From NCBI RefSeq assembly GCF_006491595.2, contig NZ_VEVQ02000013.1, forward strand, positions 1 through 64,000: a stretch of 64,000 nt of DNA, read 5' to 3'. Below are positions 42,710-52,761 of this stretch, in pieces. Each line of letters starts with the position of its first letter. The stretch's first letter is position 1. Below the pieces are notes generated by a model. The model did not search any database, was not told the origin of the DNA, and was given only the letters and a program-made list of their open reading frames with translations. The stretch is from Flavobacterium jejuense. Lineage in GTDB: Bacteria; Bacteroidota; Bacteroidia; Flavobacteriales; Flavobacteriaceae. The position numbers and the translations under genes are program-made.

Positions 42710-44608
42710 TTAATACGCTCTTGCATCTTTTCCTTCATAAAAATTCATAAATGCCTTATTTACAACCCTGTTGCCTCCTGCTGTTGGGTAGTTTCCAGTG
42801 AAGTACCAGTCGCCAAGATTTTTTGGACATGCTTTGTGTAAATCGGCTACTTTTTGATAAATAATTTTAATTTCAGCATTTACACCTTCAGGAGTTAACA
42901 TCTCTGCAATTTTAGCCGAAATTTCTTCATCTGTGAAAGGCGCATATATTTCTTTTACATAATTGACAACTTGATCATCATTGAAAAGTTCTTGGCTTTT
43001 AGATTTTTGGTACACTTCATCAATAATGTGGTATAAATTTCGTTCTTTTAGTAATTCTAGTACAGCTTTAAAAGCGACTAGTCCTTCTAATTTTGCCATG
43101 TCAATACCATAACAATCTGGATATCTAATTTGTGGAGCGGAGGAGACTACAACAATTCGTTTTGGTTGTAGTCGATCCATCATTTTAATGATACTTTGTT
43201 TTAAAGTCGTCCCTCTTACAATACTATCATCTATAATTACCAAATTATCATTAGGTTTAACCACACCATAAGTGACATCATAAACGTGGGCAACTAAATC
43301 ATCTCTACTGCTGTCTTCAGTAATAAAAGTCCTTAGTTTAGCGTCTTTTATTGCTACTTTTTCTGTACGTAATTTAACAGCAAGAATCTCTTGAAGTTTT
43401 TCTTCTGAAAGGTGTTGTTTGTTTTCTAAAATGGATTTGATTTTTCTTTGATTTAAAAAATCATTAGCAGCTTCAATCATTCCGTAAAATGAGGTTTCAG
43501 CGGTATTTGGAATAAATGAAAAAACACTATTGTCAGTATCGTAGTCAATTGCTTTTAGAATAGTTGGGAATACTAGTTTGCCAAGTTCTTTGCGCTCTTG
43601 ATAAATTTCCGAATCACTCCCTCTTGAAAAATAAATGCGTTCAAAGGAACATGCTTTTTTGATTAACGGTTTTCTTACTTCATTAATTGAAACAGAACCA
43701 TTTTTTTTTATAATTATGGCATGACCTGGTTCTAATTCTTTTACTTCTTCAAATGGAACATTAAATACAGTTTGAATAACTGGTCTTTCTGATGCAACCA
43801 CTGCAATTTCATCATCTTGATAATAATATGCGGGTCTAATTCCAGCAGGATCTCTTAAAACAAATGAATCACCATGACCAATTAATCCAGCCATAGCATA
43901 ACCACCATCCCAATTTCTTGAAGCTCTTTCTAGTATTTTAGGTATGTTTAAACGTTCTGCTATAATAGCGGAAGCTTCTTTTTTAGAAAATCCTTCGTTT
44001 TTACAATTTTGGTATAAATCGGTTACTTCATCATCTAAGAAATGACCTATTTTTTCCATTACAGTAACCGTATCGGCTAATTCTTTAGGATGTTGTCCTA
44101 AATCAACTAAACTTTGGAATAACTCTTTAACATTAGTTAAATTGAAATTTCCTGCAACAATTAGATTGCGATGCATCCAATTGTTTTGACGTAGAAATGG
44201 GTGTACACTTTCAATACTGTTTTTTCCAAAAGTTCCATAACGAACATGTCCTAAGAATAATTCAGCAATATAGGGGATATTCTTTTTTTGTAAAGCAATA
44301 TCATTTAGGTATTCCGGATGTTCTTGAAGTTCGCTACTTATTCGTCCATTAATTTGTGAAAAAATATCTTGAATAGGTTGTGAATGGTTGGAACGGATTC
44401 TGCTAATGTATCTTTGTCCTGGATCAATATCCATTTTAATACTAGCTAGACCAGCACCATCTTGTCCTCGATTGTGTTGTTTCTCCATTAAGAGATACAT
44501 TTTTTGCACACCGTAAAAAGAAGTACCGTATTTTTCTTTATAGTACTCTAATGGTTTTAGTAGTCTTAAAAGGGCAATTCCACATTCGTGTTTAATAGCG
44601 TCACTCAT
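42710..44608 (-). CDS. purF: Amidophosphoribosyltransferase (long flavobacterial form)
   Basis: 632 residues, longer than the roughly 470-505 of classical PurF. It makes phosphoribosylamine from PRPP and glutamine, the first step of purine synthesis. The class II glutaminase nucleophile is C9 in HECGIALL, so a short propeptide must be removed; QHNRGQDGAGL and HVRYGTFG follow. The PRPP loop is NLVIIDDSIVRGTTLKQSI (about 437-455). The extra length lies mainly in the middle and the C-terminal 120 residues. It follows the PfkB-type kinase gene, separated by a terminator. Confidence 0.85.
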   Translation of the reverse strand: MSDAIKHECGIALLRLLKPLEYYKEKYGTSFYGVQKMYLLMEKQHNRGQDGAGLASIKMDIDPGQRYISRIRSNHSQPIQDIFSQINGRISSELQEHPEYLNDIALQKKNIPYIAELFLGHVRYGTFGKNSIESVHPFLRQNNWMHRNLIVAGNFNLTNVKELFQSLVDLGQHPKELADTVTVMEKIGHFLDDEVTDLYQNCKNEGFSKKEASAIIAERLNIPKILERASRNWDGGYAMAGLIGHGDSFVLRDPAGIRPAYYYQDDEIAVVASERPVIQTVFNVPFEEVKELEPGHAIIIKKNGSVSINEVRKPLIKKACSFERIYFSRGSDSEIYQERKELGKLVFPTILKAIDYDTDNSVFSFIPNTAETSFYGMIEAANDFLNQRKIKSILENKQHLSEEKLQEILAVKLRTEKVAIKDAKLRTFITEDSSRDDLVAHVYDVTYGVVKPNDNLVIIDDSIVRGTTLKQSIIKMMDRLQPKRIVVVSSAPQIRYPDCYGIDMAKLEGLVAFKAVLELLKERNLYHIIDEVYQKSKSQELFNDDQVVNYVKEIYAPFTDEEISAKIAEMLTPEGVNAEIKIIYQKVADLHKACPKNLGDWYFTGNYPTAGGNRVVNKAFMNFYEGKDARAY

Positions 44609-44654
44609 AAAGTTGTTGTTGTGTTGAGTAGTTATTCTAATGAAAATTTATTAT

Positions 44655-44679
44655 TAAAAAAGCCCCGAAAATTCGAGGC
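44655..44679 (-). terminator. Terminator after the PfkB-type kinase gene
   Basis: Minus strand GCCTCGAA-TT-TTCGGGGC (one G-U pair), then six T residues. Confidence 0.75.
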
Positions 44680-44687
44680 ATAAAAAT

Positions 44688-45614
44688 TTAATCTAATTCT
44701 ATTTCAAATTGCGTTAGCGCTTTAAATTGTTGTAAGCGAGCAATTACTTCTTCTTTTTCTAGTTTTTCCATTCTTTCTGTTCCAAATTTTTCCACACAGA
44801 ATGAAGCTAAATTTGAGCCGTAAATAATACCGTTTTTCATGTTGTCGAAAGAAATGTTTTCACTTTGAGCAATGTAGCCAGCAAATCCACCAGCAAATGT
44901 GTCACCAGCACCTGTTGGGTCAAATACTTCTTCAAGTGGTAAAGCGGGAGCAAAGAAAACTTCTTTATTATGGAACAGTAAAGCACCGTGTTCTCCTTTT
45001 TTGATTACTACATATTTTGGTCCCATTGTCTGAATTTTTTGAGATGCTTTAACTAATGAATACTCACCAGATAACTGACGTGCTTCTTCATCATTAATAG
45101 TAATTACATCTACTTTTTTAATTACATCTAATAGCTCAGGTAACGCACAATCCATCCAGAAATTCATTGTGTCTAATACAATTAACTTTGGTTTGGTTTC
45201 CATTTGGTCTAAAACACCTGTTTGAACTAATGGGTGTAAGTTTCCTAATAATACTACTTCAGCATTTTTGTATGCATTTGGAACGATTGGATTAAAATCT
45301 GCTAATACGTTTAGTTCAGTTACTAATGTATCTCTTGAATTTAAATCATTGTGGTATTTTCCACTCCAAAAGAAAGTCTTTCCTCCTTTTACAATTTCAA
45401 TTCCTTCAATATTTATTCCTTTATTTGCTAATAAATCTAAATGTTCTTTTGGGAAATCTTCTCCTACTACAGAAACTATTGCTGCGTCTACATTAAAAAA
45501 TGAAGATGATAAGCCAATATAAGTAGCTGCTCCACCTAAAATTTTATCCGTTTTTCCAAATGGTGTTTCAATAGCATCAAAGGCTACTGTACCAACTATT
45601 AGTAATTTATTCAT
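44688..45614 (-). CDS. PfkB-family sugar or nucleoside kinase
   Basis: 308 residues of the ribokinase fold. An N-terminal VGTVAFDAIETPFG segment with GGAATYIGLSSSFF (about 28-41) shapes the substrate site. The C-terminal signature DPTGAGDTFAGGFAGYIA (about 238-255) holds the anion hole and catalytic aspartate. It phosphorylates a sugar, nucleoside or similar alcohol with ATP; proximity to purF hints at a nucleoside or ribose link, but this is inference. A TATCTTTG -7 element lies at 45638-45645. Confidence 0.88.
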   Translation of the reverse strand: MNKLLIVGTVAFDAIETPFGKTDKILGGAATYIGLSSSFFNVDAAIVSVVGEDFPKEHLDLLANKGINIEGIEIVKGGKTFFWSGKYHNDLNSRDTLVTELNVLADFNPIVPNAYKNAEVVLLGNLHPLVQTGVLDQMETKPKLIVLDTMNFWMDCALPELLDVIKKVDVITINDEEARQLSGEYSLVKASQKIQTMGPKYVVIKKGEHGALLFHNKEVFFAPALPLEEVFDPTGAGDTFAGGFAGYIAQSENISFDNMKNGIIYGSNLASFCVEKFGTERMEKLEKEEVIARLQQFKALTQFEIELD

Positions 45615-45749
45615 TATGTACTTTTTGAAATAAGTTGCAAAGATAAAACTTTAGTTTAAAACAGTAAAGGTTTTAATTAAGTAAAAGTTGCTCTAAAATT
45701 ATTAGTTTATTTTCTTAATTTTATATCCAATATTATTTTAATTCCAAAA

Positions 45750-46517
45750 ATGAAGATTGCTCTTTTTCAAACCAAGTTAATTTGGCAAAAGCCAGAAGAA
45801 AATAGAATTTTAATTCAAGAATATATAGACTCTTGTGAAGAAACATACGATCTTTTAGTTTTACCAGAAATGTTTACTTCAGGTTTTACAATGAATCCTC
45901 AAGAAGTTGCTGAAAAAATGAATGATACAACTATGGATTGGTTAAAACAGATAGCTTTTGAAAAAAAAATTGCTATAACAGGAAGTTTTGTTGTTGAAGA
46001 AAATGGGGCTTACTTTAATCGTCTTGTTTTTGTGTTTCCAAATGGAAATGTTGAATTTTATAACAAAAGACATCTTTTCTCTTTAGCTGGAGAAGAAAAG
46101 GTATATACAAAAGGTGAAAAGAAAGTAATTATAGATTATAAGGGTTGGAAAATATGTCCATTAATTTGTTATGATTTACGTTTTCCGGTTTTTAGTAGAA
46201 ATGTTGATAATTATGATTTGCTACTGTATGTAGCAAATTGGCCTAAGCCAAGAATCAAAGCTTGGGATGCTTTGTTGAAAGCTAGAGCAATAGAAAATAT
46301 GGTTTATACTGTAGGTGTTAATCGTATTGGTGCAGATGCAAATCAATTAGAATATACAGGAAGTTCTCAAGTGGTTGATTATTTAGGAAATGAAAGAATC
46401 AATGCAAAAGAGGAGCAAGGCATCTTTGTAGTTGAAATGAAGAAAGAGGATATGTTAGAAACCAGAAAAAAATTAAATTTTCTTGAAGATAGAGATGAAT
46501 TTATAATTATTTCGTGA
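45750..46517 (+). CDS. Nitrilase-family amidohydrolase (omega-amidase type)
   Basis: 255 residues with the nitrilase triad: glutamate in LLVLPEMFTSGF (about 39-50), lysine in YNKRHLFSLAGEEKVYTKG (about 107-112) and cysteine in CPLICYDLRFPVF (about 137-149). Length and surroundings match the YafV/Nit2-type omega-amidases that hydrolyse alpha-ketoglutaramate and similar amides in metabolite repair. It stands alone between convergent and divergent neighbours. Confidence 0.88.
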   Translation: MKIALFQTKLIWQKPEENRILIQEYIDSCEETYDLLVLPEMFTSGFTMNPQEVAEKMNDTTMDWLKQIAFEKKIAITGSFVVEENGAYFNRLVFVFPNGNVEFYNKRHLFSLAGEEKVYTKGEKKVIIDYKGWKICPLICYDLRFPVFSRNVDNYDLLLYVANWPKPRIKAWDALLKARAIENMVYTVGVNRIGADANQLEYTGSSQVVDYLGNERINAKEEQGIFVVEMKKEDMLETRKKLNFLEDRDEFIIIS

Positions 46518-46544
46518 TTTCTAACATTCTTCATTTATTTTGAT

Positions 46545-47801
46545 TTAAAATAATTTATAAGCTAAATAAATTCCTATGGAGCCACTTAGGTCGCTTTCAA
46601 AATTATTACTGATTTTTTTTACAGGATAATAAACTAAAGAAACATTGTATTGGTCCTTGTAAGTATATCCTGTAGTAATTCTAATCGAGGATTGTTTTTT
46701 CTCATAATTATTTATCGCATTTGTAGTGTTTTCAGGTTGTCCATTTCTAGTAAAGTAAGCGATTTTTTCATCACTAATTTGAGAAATGAAATTATAAGCA
46801 AAACTTAAATGAATTTTTGAATGATTATTAATAAAAAAATAACGTTTAACCCCTAAAGGAATTTCTATATAAGAGATATCTTTAATCGTTAGGTTCCCCG
46901 GATAGCTAAAATAAGTAATGTTGTCAATTTTCTCCCCTTTTAAATATTGATAATTTGGAGCTGTAAATAATGACCATGCGTTTTTAAAATAGGGTAAGAC
47001 TACTTCTGCTTCAAAACCAACCATTATATTAGTTTGATTTTTTCTAGTAAAATAATCATTATTTGCAGTTATTGGTACGGATCCTCCAGATGAAGGAATA
47101 GATCCTCCTGAGTATCCAGAAAAAAGGCTTCCTTTGCTTTTATTTAAAACTGTTCCGAGTAAAATGTTAAAATCAAATTTTGCTTTAGATTTGTTTGCTT
47201 CAAAAATCTTGAATTCAGAGTTTTCACAAGTATTATAACTTTTAAAAAAGTTGATAAATTCTCTTTTTAAATATTTTATTTTTCTAATATTTATTGTGTT
47301 TTTTTCACAGTTTAAGTTGTCAAATAATTCTTTGCGAAAAAGATAATCTTCGTGAATCATTCTATTTTTATCTACATATTTTTTAAATAATAGCTGCTTA
47401 ATTGTATCATTTCCTTCTTTGTTATAAAAATAAAACTCTCGATTGAATTCTAATAAACTTGCTTTTCCTTCAATAAGAACTTTTAAGAAATCAGTCACTG
47501 ATTCTGTTTTAATATTTTTATTTTCTACATCTTTATCAATGTTGAAAGTATATTTCCTATAATAATGGTCGGTGTTATATATTTGAAATTCCGTAAGATT
47601 TAGTAAAGATATTTCTTCTTCTATTGAAGCTTCGGTTAATTTGTATTCAATTTTATCAGATAGTTTTGACCAATCATGATTTCTTATTAAACATTCCGTT
47701 TTTATGTTTTTAGTGTCGATAAAATATCCTTTTTCGAAAGTAACTTGTGCATAAATACTGCAATTAAAAATGAATAGAATCAAAAAAAGTTTTTTGTTCA
47801 T
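46545..47801 (-). CDS. Exported protein with C-terminal beta-barrel, unknown function
   Basis: 418 residues with a signal peptide (NKKLFLILFIFNCSIYAQ, 2-19). Residues 20-195 form a charged helical and strand region (KGYFIDTKNIKTECLIRNHDW). From about 205 onward alternating strands such as FDFNILLGTVLNKSKG, TNIMVGFEAEVVLPYF, IEIPLGVKRYFFIN and terminal GSIGIYLAYKLF indicate an outer-membrane barrel of 8-10 strands. I know similar flavobacterial proteins only as hypothetical. An outer-membrane location is likely, role unknown. Confidence 0.7.
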   Translation of the reverse strand: MNKKLFLILFIFNCSIYAQVTFEKGYFIDTKNIKTECLIRNHDWSKLSDKIEYKLTEASIEEEISLLNLTEFQIYNTDHYYRKYTFNIDKDVENKNIKTESVTDFLKVLIEGKASLLEFNREFYFYNKEGNDTIKQLLFKKYVDKNRMIHEDYLFRKELFDNLNCEKNTINIRKIKYLKREFINFFKSYNTCENSEFKIFEANKSKAKFDFNILLGTVLNKSKGSLFSGYSGGSIPSSGGSVPITANNDYFTRKNQTNIMVGFEAEVVLPYFKNAWSLFTAPNYQYLKGEKIDNITYFSYPGNLTIKDISYIEIPLGVKRYFFINNHSKIHLSFAYNFISQISDEKIAYFTRNGQPENTTNAINNYEKKQSSIRITTGYTYKDQYNVSLVYYPVKKISNNFESDLSGSIGIYLAYKLF

Positions 47802-47878
47802 GGTATAAATGAATTTTTTTGGGTTTTATAAATTTTGATTAGGGTAAGGTTTTAATGTATCTGAGTTGAAGAAGTGTT

Positions 47879-49489
47879 TTATTCTCCAATTTGAAATTCT
47901 TGTTCAACATCCCAATTGGCTCTAACATCTATTTTTTTAGAATAATAAATAATTTGTTCGGCTTGTTTTTTTTCTAGGAAATTACCAGTGTCCCAAATGC
48001 CGTTTTGATTATCGTCATAAATAATTCTTAAGGTGTAAATCCTTGGTTCAATGGAATCAAAAAATATTGGTTGGTCATTTTTTCTACTTTCGGATGCAAT
48101 TACATTTCCTTTGTCAGTTAGAATTTCAACTATATATGGATAACGATTAGCATTTTTAACCATTATTTTTAAGTTTCCATAATCTGATAAAGCTTTGGTA
48201 GTAAATGAGAATAAAAGAGAATCATTTTTAGTATTGTAAAAGTCTTCTATAGCTTCAGGAAGAATTTCCATAGTGTATTTCTGACTTTCTTCTTTTTTAA
48301 AATCGAAAACTATTTCTTGTTCAAATTCTTTATAAATAAAATCGAAATCTACTGCTACTGAATCTTTATTGATTAATTTAATCTTGCTTTTTTCAATGGA
48401 ATTTATAGGTGTTTTAGTTTTTAATGTGAAATTATCTCTGAAATTAAGATTTCTTTGTGAAGATTGAATTTCTAGTGAATCGGTTTCTTTAAGTTCTTTA
48501 ATTTTGGTTTTAAAAGATTTAGAATAATCACCATTTTCTACAGAAACAACTAATGAATCTGGTTTTACGATAGGGAAAAATAATTGAACAGAATCTTTTC
48601 CTTTGTCAGGAAATCTTGTCATTTTTAAAGGAATAGTTTCTTCTCCTATTTTAGCAGTTACTTTTGTTTGTTTTGGATCTCCTTGAAAACCCATATAAAA
48701 CTTATTATTGGTTTGTTGAATGGGTTTATCTGCTTTAAAATTTCCCTTTTCTTTAAAAAGTTCTAATTCATAAACTGTATCATTTGGTAATGTAATAGTT
48801 TGTTCAAGGAAAGCTATTTTGTCTGTTTTTGGATCATACTTATAATTATTGTTTTTGTCTTTAAGCGCTATAATTTTGTATTCACCTGCTTTTAAATTCT
48901 CAAAAGCAAAAACTTTTAAACTATCTAAAGTATTGGTGACGTAAAGAGGTGTTTCGTTAAAAACAGTTGAGTCTTTAAAAGTAGTAGCATCATATAATTG
49001 AACCGATATGAAATTATCTGGTTTTTCTTCGTATGCATCTTTTATTTTTCCTAATAAAGCTAAAGAATCAATATAAGTTCCAGTAGAAAAAACATATTTA
49101 AATTGAGAATAAGGGTTGCCTTCATTATTGTCGGTAATACTTTGTCCAAAATTAAAACTATAGGTAGTGTTTGGTTTTAGAGTGTCCAAAATTTTTATAG
49201 ATATGAATTTGCTCGCGCTCCCTTGAGGGATAATGATAGGTTGTTTTTTAAAAGGAGGGGAAATAATTAATTGCTTGTTAATGTTTTTGACTTTAATCAA
49301 TTCATTAAAGGTGATTTTAATTTCATTACCTTGAAAATTAGTGTTAAAATTTTTTGGGCTACTTGAAATGATTTTAGGAGCGATTGTGTCTTTTAAACCA
49401 CCTGTGATGGTTCCTCTTTTTGCACAACTACTAGTAAAAATAGTTAACCCTAAAACTATAGTAAGAATTATAAAATAGATATTTTTCAT
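47879..49489 (-). CDS. Lipoprotein with bacterial Ig-like domain
   Basis: 536 residues. A signal peptide ends in the lipobox TSSCAKRGTITGG (cysteine about residue 22). An Ig-like (SbsA/Big_5 type) domain follows: DTIAPKIISSSPKNFNTNF, ITFNELIKVKNINKQLIISP, LDTLKPNTTYSFNFGQSITDNNEGN (about 38-135). The rest repeats beta-sandwich and carboxypeptidase-regulatory-like segments (AGEYKIIALKDKNNNYKYDP, IYTLRIIYDDNQNGIWD). Probably a cell-envelope structural lipoprotein. The ComF-like gene is 68 bases upstream on the same strand. Confidence 0.82.
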   Translation of the reverse strand: MKNIYFIILTIVLGLTIFTSSCAKRGTITGGLKDTIAPKIISSSPKNFNTNFQGNEIKITFNELIKVKNINKQLIISPPFKKQPIIIPQGSASKFISIKILDTLKPNTTYSFNFGQSITDNNEGNPYSQFKYVFSTGTYIDSLALLGKIKDAYEEKPDNFISVQLYDATTFKDSTVFNETPLYVTNTLDSLKVFAFENLKAGEYKIIALKDKNNNYKYDPKTDKIAFLEQTITLPNDTVYELELFKEKGNFKADKPIQQTNNKFYMGFQGDPKQTKVTAKIGEETIPLKMTRFPDKGKDSVQLFFPIVKPDSLVVSVENGDYSKSFKTKIKELKETDSLEIQSSQRNLNFRDNFTLKTKTPINSIEKSKIKLINKDSVAVDFDFIYKEFEQEIVFDFKKEESQKYTMEILPEAIEDFYNTKNDSLLFSFTTKALSDYGNLKIMVKNANRYPYIVEILTDKGNVIASESRKNDQPIFFDSIEPRIYTLRIIYDDNQNGIWDTGNFLEKKQAEQIIYYSKKIDVRANWDVEQEFQIGE

Positions 49490-49557
49490 TTATTATTTAA
49501 ATAAAGCAATACAAAATAACAACTATATTTAGTGTAAACATAATTTTTTAAATTTTT

Positions 49558-50241
49558 TTATGATTGGGTATAAGCTATTGTAATAACGCTTACTTTAGCA
49601 TTTGGTATTTTTAATAATGTTTTAGCGCAAGATTCTATTGTAGCACCTGTTGTTATAACATCATCTATTAATAAAAAGTGTTTTCCTTCTGCAGAAGAGT
49701 AGTCTTTTATATCAAAGAGAGAGTTGTTGAGCACTTGTCGTTCTGCTTTGTTTTTCTTGGTTTGGGTTTTTGAATATTCATTTTTAATTAAAAGTGTTTT
49801 GTTATAAGGAATACTTAATTCTCTTGATAAAGTAAGGCAAAATGTATCAACTTGATTATAACTTCTTTCTTTTAGTCTTTTTGGATGGAGCGGTACAGGT
49901 ATTATTTCGTCTATATTATATTTTTCCTTTAATCCTTTTAGTGATAGAGCATAAATAATGGCTAAATAAGAACCTATTTCTTGTTTTCCTTTGTATTTTA
50001 ATTGATGAATTAGTTTTTGTACAATACCTTCTTTGTGAAAATAAAGCATTGAAAAGGCAAATTCTAGATCAACAATACCATAAAATTTCTTTTTTGTGTC
50101 ATTTGTATCAAGTAAATGATGGTGTGTTAGTGGTAAATCATGAACACAAGAAGTGCAAATTATTTTTTCATTGTTTAACAAAAGTTCGTTACAGCCAAAA
50201 CAAAGTGGCGGAAATAATAACTTTAACAGATTTTTATGCAT
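49558..50241 (-). CDS. ComF-family phosphoribosyltransferase-like protein
   Basis: 227 residues from the ATG at 50239-50241; a TTG ten codons upstream is less likely. The N-terminal zinc finger has CFGCNELL and CTSCVHDL. The phosphoribosyltransferase domain has IIPVPLHPKRLKERSYNQVD and the PRPP loop FLLIDDVITTGATIESC (about 192-208). ComF homologues take part in DNA uptake, where they act with ComFA and helicases during transformation; the gene is widely conserved also in bacteria not known to be competent. Confidence 0.88.
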   Translation of the reverse strand: MHKNLLKLLFPPLCFGCNELLLNNEKIICTSCVHDLPLTHHHLLDTNDTKKKFYGIVDLEFAFSMLYFHKEGIVQKLIHQLKYKGKQEIGSYLAIIYALSLKGLKEKYNIDEIIPVPLHPKRLKERSYNQVDTFCLTLSRELSIPYNKTLLIKNEYSKTQTKKNKAERQVLNNSLFDIKDYSSAEGKHFLLIDDVITTGATIESCAKTLLKIPNAKVSVITIAYTQS

Positions 50242-50303
50242 TATAACGATAATAAATTTAAGAGAAGTCAAATTTCATTTAATTTAATCAAAAATAGAAT
50301 TTA

Positions 50304-51137
50304 ATGCCTTTCAAAAAAAGAACATTTATAAAAATTTCCTTTACATTTTTAACCTTTTTAGTGTTAATATTGTTTTTTGGCTATTATAATATTTGTGCTA
50401 AGTATGATGCATTATTAGATCAATCTAATACTGAAAATAGATTGCTTCAAAATCAGTTTGATGAAATATTGAAAAAATATGATTCTCTTAATGTAGTTCT
50501 TGAAAAAAAAGAAGTTGTGGCGGTTGAAGGAGCAATAAAAAATGCTCTAGAGGATTCTAAGATTTTTAATCAAAATAAAAACAAACCATCAAATGAAAAT
50601 AAGACTTTAGAAAAACAGATATATAGCTTAAAATCTAAAATTAGGGAAGATTCTAATGAGATTATTAGTATAAATGGTAATATTACAAAGAATAAAAAGA
50701 TTTTATCTCAATTAGAATCCTGCAAGAAAAATGAGAGTAAAGCTAAGCACGATAAGTTAAATGCGATTAATTTGAATGCTAGAGGTGTTAAGATTTTGTC
50801 AGATTTGTATTCAAAAAGTAGAGATAAAAAGATTCAGCAAATTAGAGTTTGTTTTACATTAGAAGGGAATGAATTTGTTAGAAATGGAAATAAGCAATTA
50901 TACGTTCAAGTTGTTAATCCTAAAAATCAAATTATTTCTATAAAAGATACTTACTTGGAATTAGATGACATAAAATTAATCTACAGTGCAAAAATGGAAG
51001 CTATGTACAACAAAAAGGATGTTGATGTTTGTACTTATGTAGATTTAGAAGCAGATAAGACTATTAAAGGGAAATATATTATTAATATTTATAATTCGTT
51101 TTCTAAAATTGGCTCTACTATTTTTGAATATGATTAA
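50304..51137 (+). CDS. Membrane-anchored coiled-coil protein, unknown function
   Basis: 277 residues. One membrane helix (FIKISFTFLTFLVLILFFGYYNI, about 8-30) precedes a coiled coil (about 35-150, with STENRLLQNQFDEILKKYDSLN and LEKQIYSLKSKIREDSNEI). A compact C-terminal domain of strands follows (QIRVCFTLEGNEFVRNGNKQLYVQVVNP, VCTYVDLEADKTIKGKYIINIYN). The shape suggests an envelope-spanning scaffold. I recall similar flavobacterial proteins carrying a 'chromosome partitioning' label that the sequence does not support. The gene stands upstream of glyS in the same direction. Confidence 0.7.
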   Translation: MPFKKRTFIKISFTFLTFLVLILFFGYYNICAKYDALLDQSNTENRLLQNQFDEILKKYDSLNVVLEKKEVVAVEGAIKNALEDSKIFNQNKNKPSNENKTLEKQIYSLKSKIREDSNEIISINGNITKNKKILSQLESCKKNESKAKHDKLNAINLNARGVKILSDLYSKSRDKKIQQIRVCFTLEGNEFVRNGNKQLYVQVVNPKNQIISIKDTYLELDDIKLIYSAKMEAMYNKKDVDVCTYVDLEADKTIKGKYIINIYNSFSKIGSTIFEYD

Positions 51138-51185
51138 TATTCAAATTATTCTAAAAATTTCTTTTCTTTATTAAAAACCTATTTT

Positions 51186-51193
51186 TACTTTTG
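51186..51193 (+). promoter_or_regulatory. -7 element of glyS, leaderless
   Basis: TACTTTTG fits TAnnTTTG and ends four bases before the ATG at 51198, so the mRNA would have almost no leader. Confidence 0.45.
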
Positions 51194-51197
51194 CAAC

Positions 51198-52739
51198 ATG
51201 GCAAAACAAGATGATTTATTTAAAAATGTAGTTTCGCATGCAAAAGAATACGGATTTATTTTTCCGTCAAGCGAAATTTACGATGGACTTAGTGCAGTTT
51301 ACGATTATGCACAAAATGGTGTTGAGTTAAAGAAAAACATACGTGAGTATTGGTGGAAAGCAATGGTGCAAATGCATGAAAATATTGTAGGAATCGACGC
51401 TTCTATATTTATGCATCCGACTACATGGAAAGCATCTGGTCATGTTGATGCTTTTAGTGATCCATTAATTGATAATAAAGATTCTAAAAAAAGGTATCGT
51501 GCTGATGTTTTGATTGAAGACTATGCTGAAAAAATCAATATTAAAGCACAGAAAGAAATTGAAAAAGCAAAAGGGCGCTTTGGAGAAGTTTTTAACGAAC
51601 AAGAATTTGTTACTACAAATGAGCGCGTTAAAGGATATTTAGAACAAAAAAATGCTATTTTACAACGTATGGCTCGTTCATTAGAAAATGATGATTTAGC
51701 CGATGTTAAAGCTTTAATAGAAGAATTAGGTATTGCTTGTCCTGAAAGTGGTTCGAAAAATTGGACAGAAGTGAGGCAGTTTAATCTAATGTTTGCAACC
51801 AAATTAGGTGCTTCAGCGGATACAGCAATGGATTTGTATTTACGTCCAGAAACAGCGCAAGGTATTTTTGTAAACTTCTTGAATGTGCAAAAAACTGGGC
51901 GAATGAAAATTCCATTTGGAATTGCTCAAACAGGTAAAGCGTTTCGAAATGAAATTGTTGCCAGACAATTTATCTTTAGAATGCGTGAGTTTGAACAAAT
52001 GGAAATGCAATTTTTTGTAAAACCAGGAGAAGAAATAAAATGGTATGAATATTGGAAAGAAACACGCTTGAATTGGCATAAGTCTCTTGGTTTAGGTGCT
52101 GAAAATTATCGTTTTCATGATCATGAAAAATTAGCACATTATGCAAATGCAGCAGCCGATATCGAATTTAATTTTCCTTTTGGATTTAAAGAATTAGAAG
52201 GTATTCATTCTAGAACTGATTTTGATTTGAAAGCGCATGAAGAGTTTTCAGGTAAAAAGTTACAATTCTTTGATAACGATACGAACTCAAGTTATGTGCC
52301 TTATGTAGTAGAGACATCAGTTGGTTTAGATAGAATGTTTTTGGCAGTTTTTTCAAAAGCATTACAAGAAGAAACATTAGAAGATGGTTCTACTAGAACA
52401 GTTTTGCGTTTACCTTCAGTTTTAGCACCAACAAAAGCAGCAGTTTTACCATTAATTAAACGTGATGGTTTGCCAGAAGTAGCTAAAGAAATCATTGAAG
52501 AATTAAAATGGGATTTCAATGTGTCTTATGATGAGAAAGATGCAGTAGGAAGACGTTATAGAAGACAAGATGCTTTAGGGACTCCATTTTGTATTACTGT
52601 GGATCATCAAACGTTAGAAGATAAAACAGTAACCATTCGTCATAGAGATTCTATGCAACAAGACAGAGTGGCTATTACGGAATTAAAAAATATTATAAGT
52701 AACGAGGTTGCTATGCGAAACTGGTTAATGAGAATGTAA
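51198..52739 (+). CDS. glyS: Glycyl-tRNA synthetase (alpha2, class II)
   Basis: 513 residues of the single-chain dimeric type found in Bacteroidota, archaea and eukaryotes, not the alpha2-beta2 type. Class II motif 1 region includes MHPTTWKASGHVDAFSDPL, motif 2 is FRNEIVARQFIFRMREFEQMEMQFFV (about 251-276), and motif 3 is VVETSVGLDRMFLAVFSKAL (about 371-390). The anticodon-binding domain follows (APTKAAVLPLIKRDGLPEVA). It charges tRNA-Gly. A terminator follows the stop. Confidence 0.95.
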   Translation: MAKQDDLFKNVVSHAKEYGFIFPSSEIYDGLSAVYDYAQNGVELKKNIREYWWKAMVQMHENIVGIDASIFMHPTTWKASGHVDAFSDPLIDNKDSKKRYRADVLIEDYAEKINIKAQKEIEKAKGRFGEVFNEQEFVTTNERVKGYLEQKNAILQRMARSLENDDLADVKALIEELGIACPESGSKNWTEVRQFNLMFATKLGASADTAMDLYLRPETAQGIFVNFLNVQKTGRMKIPFGIAQTGKAFRNEIVARQFIFRMREFEQMEMQFFVKPGEEIKWYEYWKETRLNWHKSLGLGAENYRFHDHEKLAHYANAAADIEFNFPFGFKELEGIHSRTDFDLKAHEEFSGKKLQFFDNDTNSSYVPYVVETSVGLDRMFLAVFSKALQEETLEDGSTRTVLRLPSVLAPTKAAVLPLIKRDGLPEVAKEIIEELKWDFNVSYDEKDAVGRRYRRQDALGTPFCITVDHQTLEDKTVTIRHRDSMQQDRVAITELKNIISNEVAMRNWLMRM

Positions 52740-52761
52740 AAACTCGCATATTTAAAGTAAT

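Noticed and set aside
46545..47801. Label 'tRNA modification GTPase' that I recall for similar flavobacterial proteins
   Set aside because: There is no GTP-binding motif; the protein has a signal peptide and a C-terminal barrel.
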